DNA from: Comamonas testosteroni ATCC 11996 | GTDB taxonomy: Bacteria; Pseudomonadota; Gammaproteobacteria; Burkholderiales; Burkholderiaceae_C | Length of the DNA: 64,000 nucleotides | NCBI RefSeq assembly: GCF_000241525.1 | Contig: NZ_AHIL01000025.1 | Location: forward strand, 1 to 64,000 | Direction: 5' to 3' | Part shown: positions 38,708 to 48,677 of the stretch, piece by piece | How positions within the stretch are numbered: the first letter of the stretch is position 1 | How the letters are laid out: each line of letters starts with the position of its first letter | The notes under the pieces: model-generated | What the model was told of the DNA's origin: nothing | Database searches by the model: none | What the model saw: only the letters and a program-made list of their open reading frames with translations | Made by a program: the position numbers and the translations under genes

Positions 38708-40525
38708 TCAGGCCGCAATGCCCGTCAGCCAGCGCTCTGCGGCGGCCTTGTCGCTGATTTCCAGCCCCAGATTGCTGATGGGGCTGGCGCTATCTGCATC
38801 CTCGCTGGCGGCTTTGGCGAGCAGGCTGCCCGTGTTCAGCGTCAGCTGCAGGATCTGCTGGTCGCGTGCTACCCAGGCAGTGAGCTGATTGGAGCCGGCC
38901 GCGTACAGCTGCACATCGTCCAGTTTGCTGATGCGCCAGCGCTGACCATCGGCCTCGACGGCCAGCCACTCGTCTCCAGCCATCATGCCGGCCTGCTCGG
39001 CAGCGCCGCCGCGCAGCACGGTCTTGATCTGCACGCTATGGTTTTCCTGGACACGCAGGCCCAGTTTCTGCGCCAGCTGTGCGGGCTCGGCCTTGCTCTT
39101 GATTCCATGCGTGGCCAGCAGCTCGCGCAGCGGCAGCTCGCCGGTGGAGTGCACCCAGGTCTGCAGCTGTCCGGCAATGTCGAGGTTGCCCACTTCGCTG
39201 ACCACGGTCAGCACATCGGCTTCGCTGATGGGGCCGCCTGCGCTCTTGCGCCACAGGCCGCGCATCACATCGTCCAGGCTGCCCGGACCGTTGGCGCGCA
39301 GGGCCAGATCCAGGCACAGAGCGACCAGCGAGCCCTTGGTGTAGTAGCTGACCGTGTGATTGGCGGTGTTCTCGTCCTGGCGGTAGTACTTGACCCAGGC
39401 ATCGAAGCTGGCCTCGGCCACGGACTGCACCAGGCGGCCCGGCGTCTGCAGCACCTGGTTGATGGTGCGCGTGACGAGCTTGAGGTACTGGCTGTTGTCC
39501 AGCAGTCCGGCACGGCGCAGGAACAGATCGTCGTAGTAGCTGGTAAAGCCTTCGAAGAACCACAGCAGCTCGGTGTAGTTCTCCTGCTCGTAGTCATAGC
39601 GGGCCAGTTCGGCCGGGCGCAGGCGCTTGACGTTCCAGGTGTGGAAGTACTCGTGGCTGATCAGGCCCAGCAAGGTGTTATAGCCTTCGCCAGCCTTGGC
39701 TTCGCCCTTGCGCGGTAGATCGCGGCGGCCGCAGATCAGCGCCGTGCTGTTGCGGTGCTCAAGGCCGCCATAGTTGTCATCCACCACATTGAGCATGAAG
39801 ACATAGCGATCCATGGGCGGCTGGCTGCCGTCGGCGTGCCAGAAGGCGATCTCGGTCTCGCAGATCTTTTTCGTATCGACGAGCAGGCGCTCGCCATCAA
39901 AGCTGGGCGCTGCGCCGGCCACCACGAACTCGTGGGGCACGCCGCCGACCTCAAAGCTGCCGCGCCAGAAGCGGCCCATCTCCACGGGGCAGTCCACCAG
40001 CTCGTCGTAATGGGCAGCCGTGTAGAGGCCGAAGCCGTTGGCATCGACTTGCGCGGGCGTGAGGCCAGTGGCGACCTGCCAGCCCTCGGTGGCGGGGCTG
40101 CCGAGCAGCTCCAGCGCATGGGGGCGGTCCTCCTGGCCATGCACGCGCAGACACAGGCTGGTGCCGTTGAAGAAGCCACGCCGGCGATCCAGCCAGGCCG
40201 TGCGCACCGAGGTGTCATAGGCGCAAACCTGATAGCTGATAACGCAATCTGCATCAGCGTTACAGGCGATTTCCCATTGATTCTTGCTGAGCTGTTGCAC
40301 GGCCACGGGCTGGCCGTTCTGCGTGGCCTTCAAGGCCTGTAGATTCTTGGAAAACTCGCGCACCAGATAGCTGCCCGGAATCCACACCGGCAGCGACAGC
40401 AACTGCTGTGCCGCAGGCTGGGCGATATGCAACTCCACATCGAAAAGATGGGCGTCCACCGCGCTGGCCTGCACGGCGAAGCGGATGTCGGGGCGAATGC
40501 CGGATGTGTTGAGAACAGATGTCAT
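38708..40525 (-). CDS. M61-family (glycyl) aminopeptidase with PDZ domain
   Basis: 605 aa cytosolic-looking metallopeptidase. N-terminal beta domain with LPVWIPGSYLVREFSKNLQ (residues 45-63), zinc motif HEYFHTWNVKRL (HExxH at 291-295) and downstream Glu in LLWFFEGFTSYYDDL as third ligand, and a C-terminal PDZ region (about 480-560, GGAAEQAGMMAGDEWLAVE). Typical M61 length. Family members release N-terminal glycine; physiological role is unclear. No signal peptide. Monocistronic by spacing. Confidence 0.9.
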   Translation of the reverse strand: MTSVLNTSGIRPDIRFAVQASAVDAHLFDVELHIAQPAAQQLLSLPVWIPGSYLVREFSKNLQALKATQNGQPVAVQQLSKNQWEIACNADADCVISYQVCAYDTSVRTAWLDRRRGFFNGTSLCLRVHGQEDRPHALELLGSPATEGWQVATGLTPAQVDANGFGLYTAAHYDELVDCPVEMGRFWRGSFEVGGVPHEFVVAGAAPSFDGERLLVDTKKICETEIAFWHADGSQPPMDRYVFMLNVVDDNYGGLEHRNSTALICGRRDLPRKGEAKAGEGYNTLLGLISHEYFHTWNVKRLRPAELARYDYEQENYTELLWFFEGFTSYYDDLFLRRAGLLDNSQYLKLVTRTINQVLQTPGRLVQSVAEASFDAWVKYYRQDENTANHTVSYYTKGSLVALCLDLALRANGPGSLDDVMRGLWRKSAGGPISEADVLTVVSEVGNLDIAGQLQTWVHSTGELPLRELLATHGIKSKAEPAQLAQKLGLRVQENHSVQIKTVLRGGAAEQAGMMAGDEWLAVEADGQRWRISKLDDVQLYAAGSNQLTAWVARDQQILQLTLNTGSLLAKAASEDADSASPISNLGLEISDKAAAERWLTGIAA

Positions 40526-40619
40526 GGCAGCTCCAGAAATGCGGGCCGGAGCATGCGAACCTAGCGCAGCGCGCCTGAAACTGCATCAGGTGCGCGCTGC
40601 TCCGGCAATGAGACAGAGA

Positions 40620-41327
40620 TTACTTGGCGGCGGCCAGGTGCTTTTCGACCTCGGCAGCCGAGATGGCGCCGGGCACACGAACATTGTTGGAGAAGATCAC
40701 GGTGGGCGTGCCGGTGATCTTGTACTTGCGGCCGAAAGCCAGATTACGCTGGATGGCGGCGGGGTCGCACTGGGCGGCTGGCGCGTTCTTGCTGTTCAGC
40801 ATCTGCTCATGCCAGGCCTTGGCCTGATCCTTGGCGCACCAGATATTGCGCGACTTCTCGGCCGAGTCCGGACTCAGGATGGGGTAGAGGAAGAGGTAGA
40901 TGGTGACGTTGTCCACGCTCTGCAGGTCTTTCTCAAAGCGCTTGCAGTAGCCGCAGTTCGGGTCTTCAAACACGGCCATCTTGCGCTCGCCCTTGCCATG
41001 CACGATGGTGATGGCGTCCTTGATGGGCAACTGCTTGAAGTCCACGGCCGTGAGCTGGGTCATGCGGTCTTCGGTCAGATTGCGGCGTGCCTTGGTGTCG
41101 ATCAGCTCGCCCTGAATCAGGTAGTTGCCCTTGGCATCGGTGTAGAAGATATCCGTGCCCACGCGCACTTCGTACAGGCCGCTCATGGGGGTGGAGCGCA
41201 CCTCGTCGATTTTCTCGAGCTGGGGAATGCGCTCGGTCAGCGTCTTCTTGAGGTTGGCATCCTGGGCATGCACGCTCAGGCCGAAGGTCAGGCTGGCGGT
41301 GGCCAGCAGGCAGGCAACAAGTTTCAT
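40620..41327 (-). CDS. dsbC: Thiol:disulfide interchange protein DsbC
   Basis: 235 aa from ATG 41327 (MKLVACLLATASL); an in-frame ATG at 41435 adds 36 residues with no signal character. Sec signal ending LSVHAQ. N-terminal dimerisation domain to about residue 85, then the thioredoxin domain with CGYC at 125-128 and cis-proline loop GTPTVIF. Isomerises non-native disulfides in the periplasm. Confidence 0.93.
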   Translation of the reverse strand: MKLVACLLATASLTFGLSVHAQDANLKKTLTERIPQLEKIDEVRSTPMSGLYEVRVGTDIFYTDAKGNYLIQGELIDTKARRNLTEDRMTQLTAVDFKQLPIKDAITIVHGKGERKMAVFEDPNCGYCKRFEKDLQSVDNVTIYLFLYPILSPDSAEKSRNIWCAKDQAKAWHEQMLNSKNAPAAQCDPAAIQRNLAFGRKYKITGTPTVIFSNNVRVPGAISAAEVEKHLAAAK

Positions 41328-41455
41328 GGAAGATGTCGTGGGCTGCAGCGCGCTGCAGCGTGGAAAGAATGAGATAGGCTGCCATCCACTATGCATGGAC
41401 GGCAGGGCTGTTGCTTGGAGTAAGGACTGAGCCAAGGGTTCCCTGAACCCGCCTC

Positions 41456-42592
41456 TCAGAGCAGACCCATGGCCTGCTTGGCCATCCAGGACTTGAGCAG
41501 GCCGCTGCGTTCAAAGCCCTTCATGCCCCAGTTGCGCAGCATCTGCACAGGCACTTCTGGGCGGGCAAACAGCTGCTGCAGTCCGTCCATGGCCAGGCCC
41601 ATGGGAGCCAGAGATGCCTTGCGCTCACGCTCGTACTGGCGCAGCAGCTTCAGATCGGCGGGGCTGCGCCAGTAGTCGCGCTCCTGAAGGATGCGTGCCA
41701 GAGTCTGCACATCGCCCAGGCCCAGGTTCAGACCCTGGCCGGCCAGCGGGTGGACGTTGTGGGCGGCGTCACCCGCCAGCACCCAGCTTTGTTGACTGTT
41801 CCTGTCCAGCGGTCCGCACCAGCGGTCGGCCACGGCCTGCTGCAGAGGCCAGGTGGCGCGCTCGGCCACCAGCTCCAGCCGGCCCAGCGCATCCTGGCTG
41901 ATGGACTGCAGGCGAGTGGTAAAGCTTTCTTCGTCGCTTTCCAGCCAGTCAGGCACCAGCGATTGTTCCAGCGACCAGACAACGGCCACTTCGTGACCTT
42001 CGGCCCCGCCCAAAGGCAAAAAGGCCAGAATTCCTTCCGGCGTGAACCACTGGCGTGCAATGCCGCCATGCGCCAGCTCACAGCTCAACCGGGTAGCAAT
42101 TGCGTGCTGGGAATAGGGTGTGACGGAGAACTCCACGCCGAACTCGGTGCGCGTGCTGCTTGAGCGGCCTTCGCAGACGGCGGTGAGTGCGGCCTCCACC
42201 GGTTCCTTGACGATTTCCACCTGGGGTTGATAGCGCACGGCCTCGGCCAGGCGCTGCTCCAGCGCGGGGACATCGACGATCCAGGCCAGTGCCGGCACGT
42301 CCTGAGACGCTGCGTCGAACTGGACCTGGCCGTCCAGATCGCCAAACACCTGCATGCCGACCACGGGTGTAGCATCCTCGTCGTCAGGCCAGCAGCGCAA
42401 CGACTGCAGCACGGCCCTGGAACTGGCATTGAGCGCATAGGCGCGCACATCCTTTTGTTGCGGGGATCGAGGCTGAGGCGGCGCCACCAGCGCCACACGC
42501 AGACGCTCACGCGCCAGCAAAAGAGCCAAGGTCCGGCCCACAATGCCGGCTCCACGAATACATACATCAAAGGTTTGCGCCATGTCCGGCAT
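41456..42592 (-). CDS. FAD-dependent monooxygenase, UbiH/UbiF family
   Basis: 378 aa. FAD/NAD(P)-binding Rossmann motif CIRGAGIVGRTLALLLAR at the N-terminus (first Gly-x-Gly is replaced by Arg-Gly-Ala-Gly), mid-domain DVRAYALNASS and the conserved GDAAHNVHPLAGQGLNLGLGDV that binds FAD. UbiH, UbiF and VisC hydroxylate ubiquinone precursors; which ring position this one serves cannot be told from the sequence. ATG 42592 has weak ribosome-site support and ATG 42583 is possible. Next gene is dsbC, 128 bp away. Confidence 0.85.
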   Translation of the reverse strand: MPDMAQTFDVCIRGAGIVGRTLALLLARERLRVALVAPPQPRSPQQKDVRAYALNASSRAVLQSLRCWPDDEDATPVVGMQVFGDLDGQVQFDAASQDVPALAWIVDVPALEQRLAEAVRYQPQVEIVKEPVEAALTAVCEGRSSSTRTEFGVEFSVTPYSQHAIATRLSCELAHGGIARQWFTPEGILAFLPLGGAEGHEVAVVWSLEQSLVPDWLESDEESFTTRLQSISQDALGRLELVAERATWPLQQAVADRWCGPLDRNSQQSWVLAGDAAHNVHPLAGQGLNLGLGDVQTLARILQERDYWRSPADLKLLRQYERERKASLAPMGLAMDGLQQLFARPEVPVQMLRNWGMKGFERSGLLKSWMAKQAMGLL

Positions 42593-42746
42593 TGTAGGAG
42601 GCGTGGACAGGACCTGCGCTCATAGAGGAAACCTCAGGCCCGTTGACCACCCGTTGCGGGCAACTATGTTGTTGATAGCGGCCTGCGGATATCAGGCAAG
42701 GGATTAGCGGCAAAATGATGAAGAATCCGTAATCGAAGGAGATGTG

Positions 42747-43634
42747 ATGACCGACACCGCCTATGACGTGCAGGGCCGGATTGCCGAACTGTGGATCTAC
42801 CCCGTCAAATCCTGCGCTGGTATTGCCGTGCCGAAGGCCGAGCTCTCGCGCCATGGGCTGCAATGGGACAGGCACTGGATGGTGGTCGATGCCAATGGCG
42901 ATTTCTTGACACAGCGCAGTCATCCGCGCATGGCGCTGATCCGGCCCGAGATTACGGATGAGTATTTGCTGTTGCATTTTCCGGATATGGACAGTTTGCA
43001 GATTCCTTTGCTGGTACAGGGCCGCAAATGCCGTGCGCGGGTCTGGAAGGATACGGTCGATGCCTGGGACCTCGGTGAATGGGCCGCGCCTGCACGCAGC
43101 TGGCTGAGTCGGGCTCTGGCGCAGGACTGCCATCTGGTGCGCTTTGATAGTTCGCAACCGCGCCGGGCCAGTGAACGCTGGGTGGGCGATAGCGACGCTC
43201 CGGTGCATTTTGCCGACGGCTACCCTTTGCTGCTGCTGAGCCAGTCGGCCGTGGACGAGCTCAATCAGCGATTGACGCAGGCTGGCGAGGCTGCTGTCGA
43301 TGCGCGGCGCTTTCGTGCGAATATCGTGATTGCCGATATCGAGGCCCATGATGAAGATCGTGTGGAACAGCTGGATCTGCCCCAGTTGCCCGGTCTGAGC
43401 CTGCTGCCCTGCAAGCCCTGTACGCGCTGCCCGATTCCCGATATAGACCCCGACACCGCCGTACCCGGCACGGCAGTGGGAGATTCAATTTCCAGCTATC
43501 GCCAAGATCCGCGTGTGGATGGTGCTATTACTTTTGGTATGAATGCCATAGTGATGGGTCTTCCGGACGCTGCGGATGCTGCAGCAGAGCTGGCTGTGGG
43601 TCAGCAACTGGCGGGCAATCTGCGCTTTGATTAA
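42747..43634 (+). CDS. MOSC-domain protein (mARC-like)
   Basis: 295 aa from ATG 42747, with GAAGGAG 5-6 nt upstream. N-terminal MOSC beta-barrel domain (GRIAELWIYPVKSCAGIAV, VVDANGDFLTQRSHPRMALI) and C-terminal MOSC domain (RFRANIVI, CKPCTRCPIPDID). The conserved cysteine in CKPCTRCPIP is the Moco-ligand position of YcbX/mARC enzymes, which reduce N-hydroxylated compounds. The usual C-terminal ferredoxin domain of YcbX is absent, so another electron donor is needed. No direct link to the mod/fdh block 13 kb away beyond the shared cofactor. Confidence 0.88.
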   Translation: MTDTAYDVQGRIAELWIYPVKSCAGIAVPKAELSRHGLQWDRHWMVVDANGDFLTQRSHPRMALIRPEITDEYLLLHFPDMDSLQIPLLVQGRKCRARVWKDTVDAWDLGEWAAPARSWLSRALAQDCHLVRFDSSQPRRASERWVGDSDAPVHFADGYPLLLLSQSAVDELNQRLTQAGEAAVDARRFRANIVIADIEAHDEDRVEQLDLPQLPGLSLLPCKPCTRCPIPDIDPDTAVPGTAVGDSISSYRQDPRVDGAITFGMNAIVMGLPDAADAAAELAVGQQLAGNLRFD

Positions 43635-43741
43635 AGGTGTAGGCCTTTGACCCTCAAAGACTTGGGGCATCCCTGTAATGGTGATGCAGCAGAACCAGTG
43701 TCCAATAAGGGCATTGGCAACAGCAACGAGGGGAGGGCGGC

Positions 43742-44065
43742 ATGGCTGAATTCAAATCTGGCGATTTCGTGGTTCTCACCGGCAGCAGTGCTTTTGCCGG
43801 AAAGATCGCTCGCCTGACTTTTCGTGCACCCGACAGCGATTTCTGTCTGCCGGACGGTCATGGCCATATTGGCTGTGAGGCTGGAGACTGGGTGCTGGAG
43901 TTTGTCCAGAAGGTGCCTGCCTTGATGCGCAACTCTCAGACTCCCTGCATGACCAAATATCTGTGCAGTCCGCAATCCCAGTTCCGACGGCTGCAGGAGA
44001 CTGCCGGGCTGGAGCAACTGTTTGGCCCGATGCGACAGAGTTCGCCGGCGTTGACCGCTGATTGA
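43742..44065 (+). CDS. Small conserved hypothetical protein
   Basis: 107 aa, preceded by GAGGGGAGGG. Starts with a short beta-rich segment (FKSGDFVVLTGSSAFAGKIARLTF) that resembles a small SH3-like fold, then cysteine- and proline-containing region (GHIGCEAGDWVLEFVQKVPAL). No signal peptide or membrane segment. Not recognised. Ends in a terminator. Confidence 0.65.
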   Translation: MAEFKSGDFVVLTGSSAFAGKIARLTFRAPDSDFCLPDGHGHIGCEAGDWVLEFVQKVPALMRNSQTPCMTKYLCSPQSQFRRLQETAGLEQLFGPMRQSSPALTAD

Positions 44066-44092
44066 TCCGGCATTTCCCGGACTTTTTCTCCC

Positions 44093-44119
44093 AAGCCTGT
44101 CTTTACGCAGGCTTTTTTG
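44093..44119 (+). terminator. Terminator after the 107-aa gene
   Basis: AAGCCTG and CAGGCTT pair around TCTTTACG, followed by TTTTT on the plus strand. Confidence 0.88.
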
Positions 44120-44339
44120 CTTTCTGGCCGGAACGGCGGCGCAATCTACCGCAGATGAGCAGAGATTGCCGGGTCATTACAATCGGGGGCTTTCCGTGGC
44201 CAAACCGGGACGAAACTCTGAGTGAACAGAGTGCCTATGGGTCACGCCTCAAAAGAACCGGATTCGCGACGATGCGGATCGGGCACTTCCGCCACATGGG
44301 GGTGGTGCCGGGTAGTGCATTGATACATAAGGAATTTCC

Positions 44340-45437
44340 ATGAGCCTCAAATGCGGCATCGTGGGCCTGCCCAACGTGGGCAAGTCCACTCTTTTCAACG
44401 CGCTGACCAAGGCCGGCATCGCCGCCGAGAACTATCCCTTCTGCACGATCGAGCCCAACACCGGCGTGGTGGAAGTGCCCGATCCGCGTCTGGATCAGCT
44501 CTCCGAGATCGTCAAGCCCGAGCGCATCGTTCCCGCGATCGTGGAGTTCGTGGACATCGCCGGCCTGGTGGCCGGTGCTTCCAAGGGCGAAGGACTGGGC
44601 AACCAGTTCCTGGCCCATATCCGCGAAACCGATGCCATCGTCAACGTGGTGCGCTGCTTTGAAGATCCCAACGTGATTCACGTGGCCGGCAAGGTGGACC
44701 CGATTTCCGACATCGAAGTCATCCAGACTGAGTTGTGCCTGGCCGATCTGGCCACGGTGGAAAAGGCTTTGAACCGCTACAGCAAGGCCGCCAAGTCCGG
44801 TAACGACAAGGAAGCCGCCAAGCTGGTGGCACTGCTGACTCCCATTCAGGCAGCCCTGAATGAAGGCAAGCCCGCCCGTGTGGTGTCGGTGTCCAAGGAA
44901 GATGCGCCCCTGCTCAAGCCTTTCTGCCTGATCACTGCCAAGCCCGCCATGTTTGTAGGCAACGTGTCTGAAGACGGCTTTGAAAACAATCCTTTTCTGG
45001 ATCGTCTCAAGGAATATGCAGAAGCTCAGGGCGCCCCCGTGGTGGCCATCTGCGCCAAGATCGAGGCCGAAATGGCCGAGATGGAAGACGAAGACCGCGA
45101 TATGTTCCTGCAGGAACTGGGCCTGGAAGAGCCTGGCCTGAACCGCCTGATCCGTGCAGGCTTCAAGCTGCTTGGCCTGCAGACCTATTTCACCGCCGGT
45201 GAAAAGGAAGTGCGTGCCTGGACTGTGCGTGTCGGCGCTACGGCTCCCCAGGCCGCGGGCGTGATTCACGGTGACTTCGAGCGCGGTTTCATTCGTGCCC
45301 AGACCATTGCCTTTGAAGACTTCGTCGCTTTCAAGGGCGAGCAAGGTGCCAAGGATGCCGGCAAGATGCGCGCCGAAGGCAAGGAGTACATCGTCAGGGA
45401 CGGCGATGTGATGAACTTCCTGTTCTCTCCCAAATAA
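44340..45437 (+). CDS. ychF: Redox-regulated ATPase YchF (OBG family)
   Basis: 365 aa; ATG 44340 has AAGGAATTTCC upstream. G1 GLPNVGKST, the YchF-type [13 protein letters not shown]3 DIAGLV, and C-terminal TGS domain ([18 protein letters not shown] segment at about residue 278). It prefers ATP over GTP and binds ribosomes in stress responses. Single gene. Confidence 0.97.
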   Translation: MSLKCGIVGLPNVGKSTLFNALTKAGIAAENYPFCTIEPNTGVVEVPDPRLDQLSEIVKPERIVPAIVEFVDIAGLVAGASKGEGLGNQFLAHIRETDAIVNVVRCFEDPNVIHVAGKVDPISDIEVIQTELCLADLATVEKALNRYSKAAKSGNDKEAAKLVALLTPIQAALNEGKPARVVSVSKEDAPLLKPFCLITAKPAMFVGNVSEDGFENNPFLDRLKEYAEAQGAPVVAICAKIEAEMAEMEDEDRDMFLQELGLEEPGLNRLIRAGFKLLGLQTYFTAGEKEVRAWTVRVGATAPQAAGVIHGDFERGFIRAQTIAFEDFVAFKGEQGAKDAGKMRAEGKEYIVRDGDVMNFLFSPK

Positions 45438-46097
45438 GCACGATTGACATGCACCCTGGGCACATATGGATGCCCGTTTGTGCCCAGGTGCTACCGTCAT
45501 TGAAGGGCGCATCTGGCAGAGGCTTGCGGCGGCATTGTTGAATCAATCAGTGTCGCGGCGACAGGCAGGTCTGGATACTGGGCACAGCTCCCAGCAGTCC
45601 AGCCCCGCTATCGAGCCCCAACTGGATGCAGTACAAGGCAGCGCTCAGCCGCCGGCTTTGTGCCGGAGGTGGCAATAGCCGGTATCGGCAGGCAGCTCAT
45701 CAATCCAGCCAGGGTAGGCAAGCTTCTGCTTGCTGAGTCCACCGGACTCAAATTCCCGGGCCGGCGGTACTGCCGCGATTGCAGGCACAACGCACGGCGT
45801 TGCGGTTGACCGTCACATCTCATGGAGCTCATGACGCACAGCCCCCGCATGCCGCCCCGCCACACCCATCACTCCCCCGAGAGAATGCCCGGATGCGCAA
45901 AGGCGATGTCTTTATGTGCGTCGCAATGAGAGCGACTGCCGCATGCAGGCGCTTTGGACGCAAGGCATGCCATGGCTGGCGCGGGGATCGCCAGCGCAGC
46001 TAGGTGAAGACCAGGCTGCATGGCATCAAGCAACTGGGTGAGAGGGTGATGTCGCCTGGGTTTGAACCTGACAGCTCAATGAGCTGAACATCAGCCC
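45438..46097. other. Intergenic stretch between ychF and the DUF1428 gene
   Basis: 660 bp. A hairpin with CCTGGGCACA against TGTGCCCAGG (about 45458-45490) just after ychF may aid termination but lacks a U-tract. Short reading frames here have no ribosome site or family resemblance. It may contain decayed coding DNA; I cannot name it. Confidence 0.5.
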
Positions 46098-46466
46098 TCA
46101 GGGCTTCACTTCGACGACCTGCTCGAAACCCCCAAAGATCATGCGCTTGCCGTCGAAGGGCATGGGCGGGTTGCCGGGGGCGGATGGGTCCATGCGCGGG
46201 TCTTCCATCATCTTCTTCATGGCTGCGTCGCGCGTGGCCTTGTCCGGCCATTCGACCCATGAAAAAGCCACTGTCTCCTCGGTAGTGGCCTGAACCGAGC
46301 GGCGGAAGTCGGTGACTTTTCCATCGGGGACGTCATCTCCCCAAGCCTCGATCACCCTGATTGCGCCCAGCTCGATGAATATCGGGTCGAGCTTGCGCGC
46401 GTGCTCAATGAACTTCTGCTTGTTGGCGGTGGGGACAGCGATCACGAAACCATCGATATATGACAT
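46098..46466 (-). CDS. DUF1428 family protein (YbaA-like)
   Basis: 122 aa, normal family length; CAGGAGTGAAGAG precedes ATG 46466. Conserved ends YIDGFVIAVPTANKQKFIEHAR and the C-terminal PMPFDGKRMIFGGFEQVVEV. DUF1428 proteins adopt a ferredoxin-like dimeric fold; function is unknown. A frameshifted copy of the last 16 codons is at 58963-59010. Confidence 0.9.
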   Translation of the reverse strand: MSYIDGFVIAVPTANKQKFIEHARKLDPIFIELGAIRVIEAWGDDVPDGKVTDFRRSVQATTEETVAFSWVEWPDKATRDAAMKKMMEDPRMDPSAPGNPPMPFDGKRMIFGGFEQVVEVKP

Positions 46467-46646
46467 CTCTTCACTCCTGCTGAATTGACCGTTAGATGCG
46501 GAGCTGGCGCCGCATTCACAATGCCCATAGAGCCGGTAGCTGAAATGCTCTCAGCCTGGACCCCTTGAGCTCGCAGATCACGCTCCAGCAATCAAGGCTG
46601 AGCATGGCCTTTCAACATTGTCTGTGGCGACCGGGAATCTGACCAG

Positions 46647-46847
46647 TCATGCACATGCATCCTGCTCCCCTGCTTGATGTCGGTCGATTGGCTCGCTGGG
46701 AATGTAGTGGCAGTTTTCGCGTTGATCGTAAGGCAGCTCACCAGCGCAGAAGCTGAAGTTTGTGACAGACAGCTTCTGGCCGTCGGCAAATCCGTTACAG
46801 CCTTTGCTGCTGTCAGGGCAAGCAGACATTGTTAAGCGGCATTGCAA
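46647..46847 (-). CDS. Possible small cysteine-rich protein
   Basis: 66 aa. ATG 46847 has AAAGG 5-6 nt upstream. Contains CPDSSKGCNGFADGQ, FCAGELPYDQRENCHYIPSEP and a final ACA: six or so cysteines, no signal peptide. Composition looks more like protein than an antisense frame, but no family is recognised and it may be the 3' part of a decayed gene. Confidence 0.3.
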   Translation of the reverse strand: MQCRLTMSACPDSSKGCNGFADGQKLSVTNFSFCAGELPYDQRENCHYIPSEPIDRHQAGEQDACA

Positions 46848-46909
46848 CCTTTCGTCATTCTCTCTTGTGTCTATCGAGCACCAGCACCGGTGCAGCCTCC
46901 ATGACAGAT

Positions 46910-48475
46910 TCAGATCAGGGACTGGCTATGGCTTTGCGTTGTGTCCCGAAAGTCTGCAGCTCGCTGTGTCGGACTTTTGGTGAATACAACAACTTTGTTG
47001 CGACCTGTCGTCTTGGCCTTGTACAGCGCCTCATCGGCCGAACGGATCACCGAGGCTACATCTGCATCGTGTTCTGGCTCCCATGCCGCGCAACCAATGC
47101 TGACTGTGATGTAGCCGAATTCGCTTCCGGAGTGCTCAACACAGAGTTGCGAAACGGCGGCGCGGATGCTTTCTGCAAGGCATGAAGCGCCCTCTAGAGA
47201 TGTATCCGGCAAAACAACGATGAACTCCTCGCCTCCATAACGAGCTGCGATATCTCCTGGCCTGCGAATACTGTCACCTATGCATTTGGCTATGGTTGCG
47301 ATGACGTCATCCCCAGCTTGGTGTCCGTATGTGTCGTTGTAGACCTTGAACCTGTCAATATCGACGAATAGCAATGAAAAAATGCTATGGTTTCGTCTTG
47401 CTCTGTGCCATTCCTGATCCAACATTTCGTCGAGTCTGCGGCGGTTGTTCAAGCCCGTCAGCCCATCGGTACGAGCTAGCAAGGCCAGCTCCGACTCGGC
47501 GCGTATTCGTCGCTTGAGCTGTGTCACGAAAGCAAAGGACAAGCCGATAAAGGCTGCTGTGAGCACCCCCATCAGACAGGCAATGATCAGTGCACGTTGT
47601 CGCCAAGCCGTGAAGATATCGGAGTGCGCTTTCGCGACCATGATAATGAACGGCAAGCTCGGAAGATTCTTGAAGTAGTACAGGCGATGAGTGCCATCAA
47701 GGTAGGAGATATCTGAAAAGCTGCCCTCAGGCTCAGCAATGAACCGCTTGAATGTGCTTGCGTTTCGTATATTGCGCCCTATGACCTTGGCATCAAAGGG
47801 TTGGCGCATCATCATCGCGCCATCTTTTCTTATCAATGCAAGCGATCCATTCTCACCCAGCGACAGCCCGGAAAATAGTTTTCTGAAATATTCAAGCTGG
47901 ACATCGATCAGCACTACGCCTGCAAAAGAGCCGTCTGCATGAGAAAGCCGACGGCTCAGGGGAATGCTCAAGGCGCCGCCATGTAGCGGCGATGCGTATG
48001 GGTCTCCCACAAATAGTCCTTTACCGGAATTTTCTCGATGCACGGTGAAGAAATCATGGCCGGAGAAGTTGACATTGCCTGGGTTGACTTTTCGTGCATC
48101 GATGGCAATGTTTCCCTCGGTATCCAAGACCAGAATTGATCCCAAATAGGATGCAGTCGCAGCTTTGTCGAACAAGGCAACTTCGCGCAGGTGCGGCGAT
48201 GCGGCCATCACTTCAGGATCGTTCAATCCATCAATCACGGCCTGCAATGACAGCGCATAGAGTTCGAGATTTCGAACTACGTCATTTTCGGCGAGAAGCG
48301 CCACATTACGCGATGTCTCCACCGCGTGCTTCATCGTGTCCAGCCGACTTTGATAAAGAGCTGCTGCGCAGATCGCAGCCATCGAGAGCGCAATTGCTCC
48401 AGCCACGAAGAGCATTGCATAGGAGATGTTGGAGAAGTGACTGCGATCAATAGCAAACCAATGAGTTGATTTCAT
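46910..48475 (-). CDS. Membrane-bound diguanylate cyclase with dCache-type sensor
   Basis: 521 aa. TM1 (about 20-42), extracytoplasmic dCache-like domain 43-295 (GKGLFVGDPYASPLHGG and VVLIDVQLEYF typical), TM2 (about 297-320), GGDEF domain 345-500. Active-site motif is GGEEF, catalytically competent; RPGD five residues before it is an inhibitory I-site for c-di-GMP. It makes c-di-GMP from GTP in response to a periplasmic ligand (not known; Cache domains often bind small acids). Stands alone. Confidence 0.9.
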   Translation of the reverse strand: MKSTHWFAIDRSHFSNISYAMLFVAGAIALSMAAICAAALYQSRLDTMKHAVETSRNVALLAENDVVRNLELYALSLQAVIDGLNDPEVMAASPHLREVALFDKAATASYLGSILVLDTEGNIAIDARKVNPGNVNFSGHDFFTVHRENSGKGLFVGDPYASPLHGGALSIPLSRRLSHADGSFAGVVLIDVQLEYFRKLFSGLSLGENGSLALIRKDGAMMMRQPFDAKVIGRNIRNASTFKRFIAEPEGSFSDISYLDGTHRLYYFKNLPSLPFIIMVAKAHSDIFTAWRQRALIIACLMGVLTAAFIGLSFAFVTQLKRRIRAESELALLARTDGLTGLNNRRRLDEMLDQEWHRARRNHSIFSLLFVDIDRFKVYNDTYGHQAGDDVIATIAKCIGDSIRRPGDIAARYGGEEFIVVLPDTSLEGASCLAESIRAAVSQLCVEHSGSEFGYITVSIGCAAWEPEHDADVASVIRSADEALYKAKTTGRNKVVVFTKSPTQRAADFRDTTQSHSQSLI

Positions 48476-48677
48476 ATTGTCTAAGCACCTGCGCTGGTGA
48501 TATCGAACTTGTAAAGATTGTGCTTGAATAAGTCAGCACAGCGCTTTCTTCACATTTCACAACAGTCTGCTTTGATGGCTCTTGGGGATTTCGGCCATAG
48601 ACGGTTTTGATCGCAGGCGCGCACTTCACTGCACCTCGATTCGCCGACAGTGCTGAGCGCTTGCTTCACGAGGAGAT

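Noticed and set aside
45466..46003. Small genes between ychF and DUF1428
   Set aside because: Frames of about 70 codons lack ribosome sites and have compositions expected by chance.
48447..48629. A small minus-strand frame before the GGDEF gene
   Set aside because: No ribosome site or recognisable sequence; probably leader DNA.
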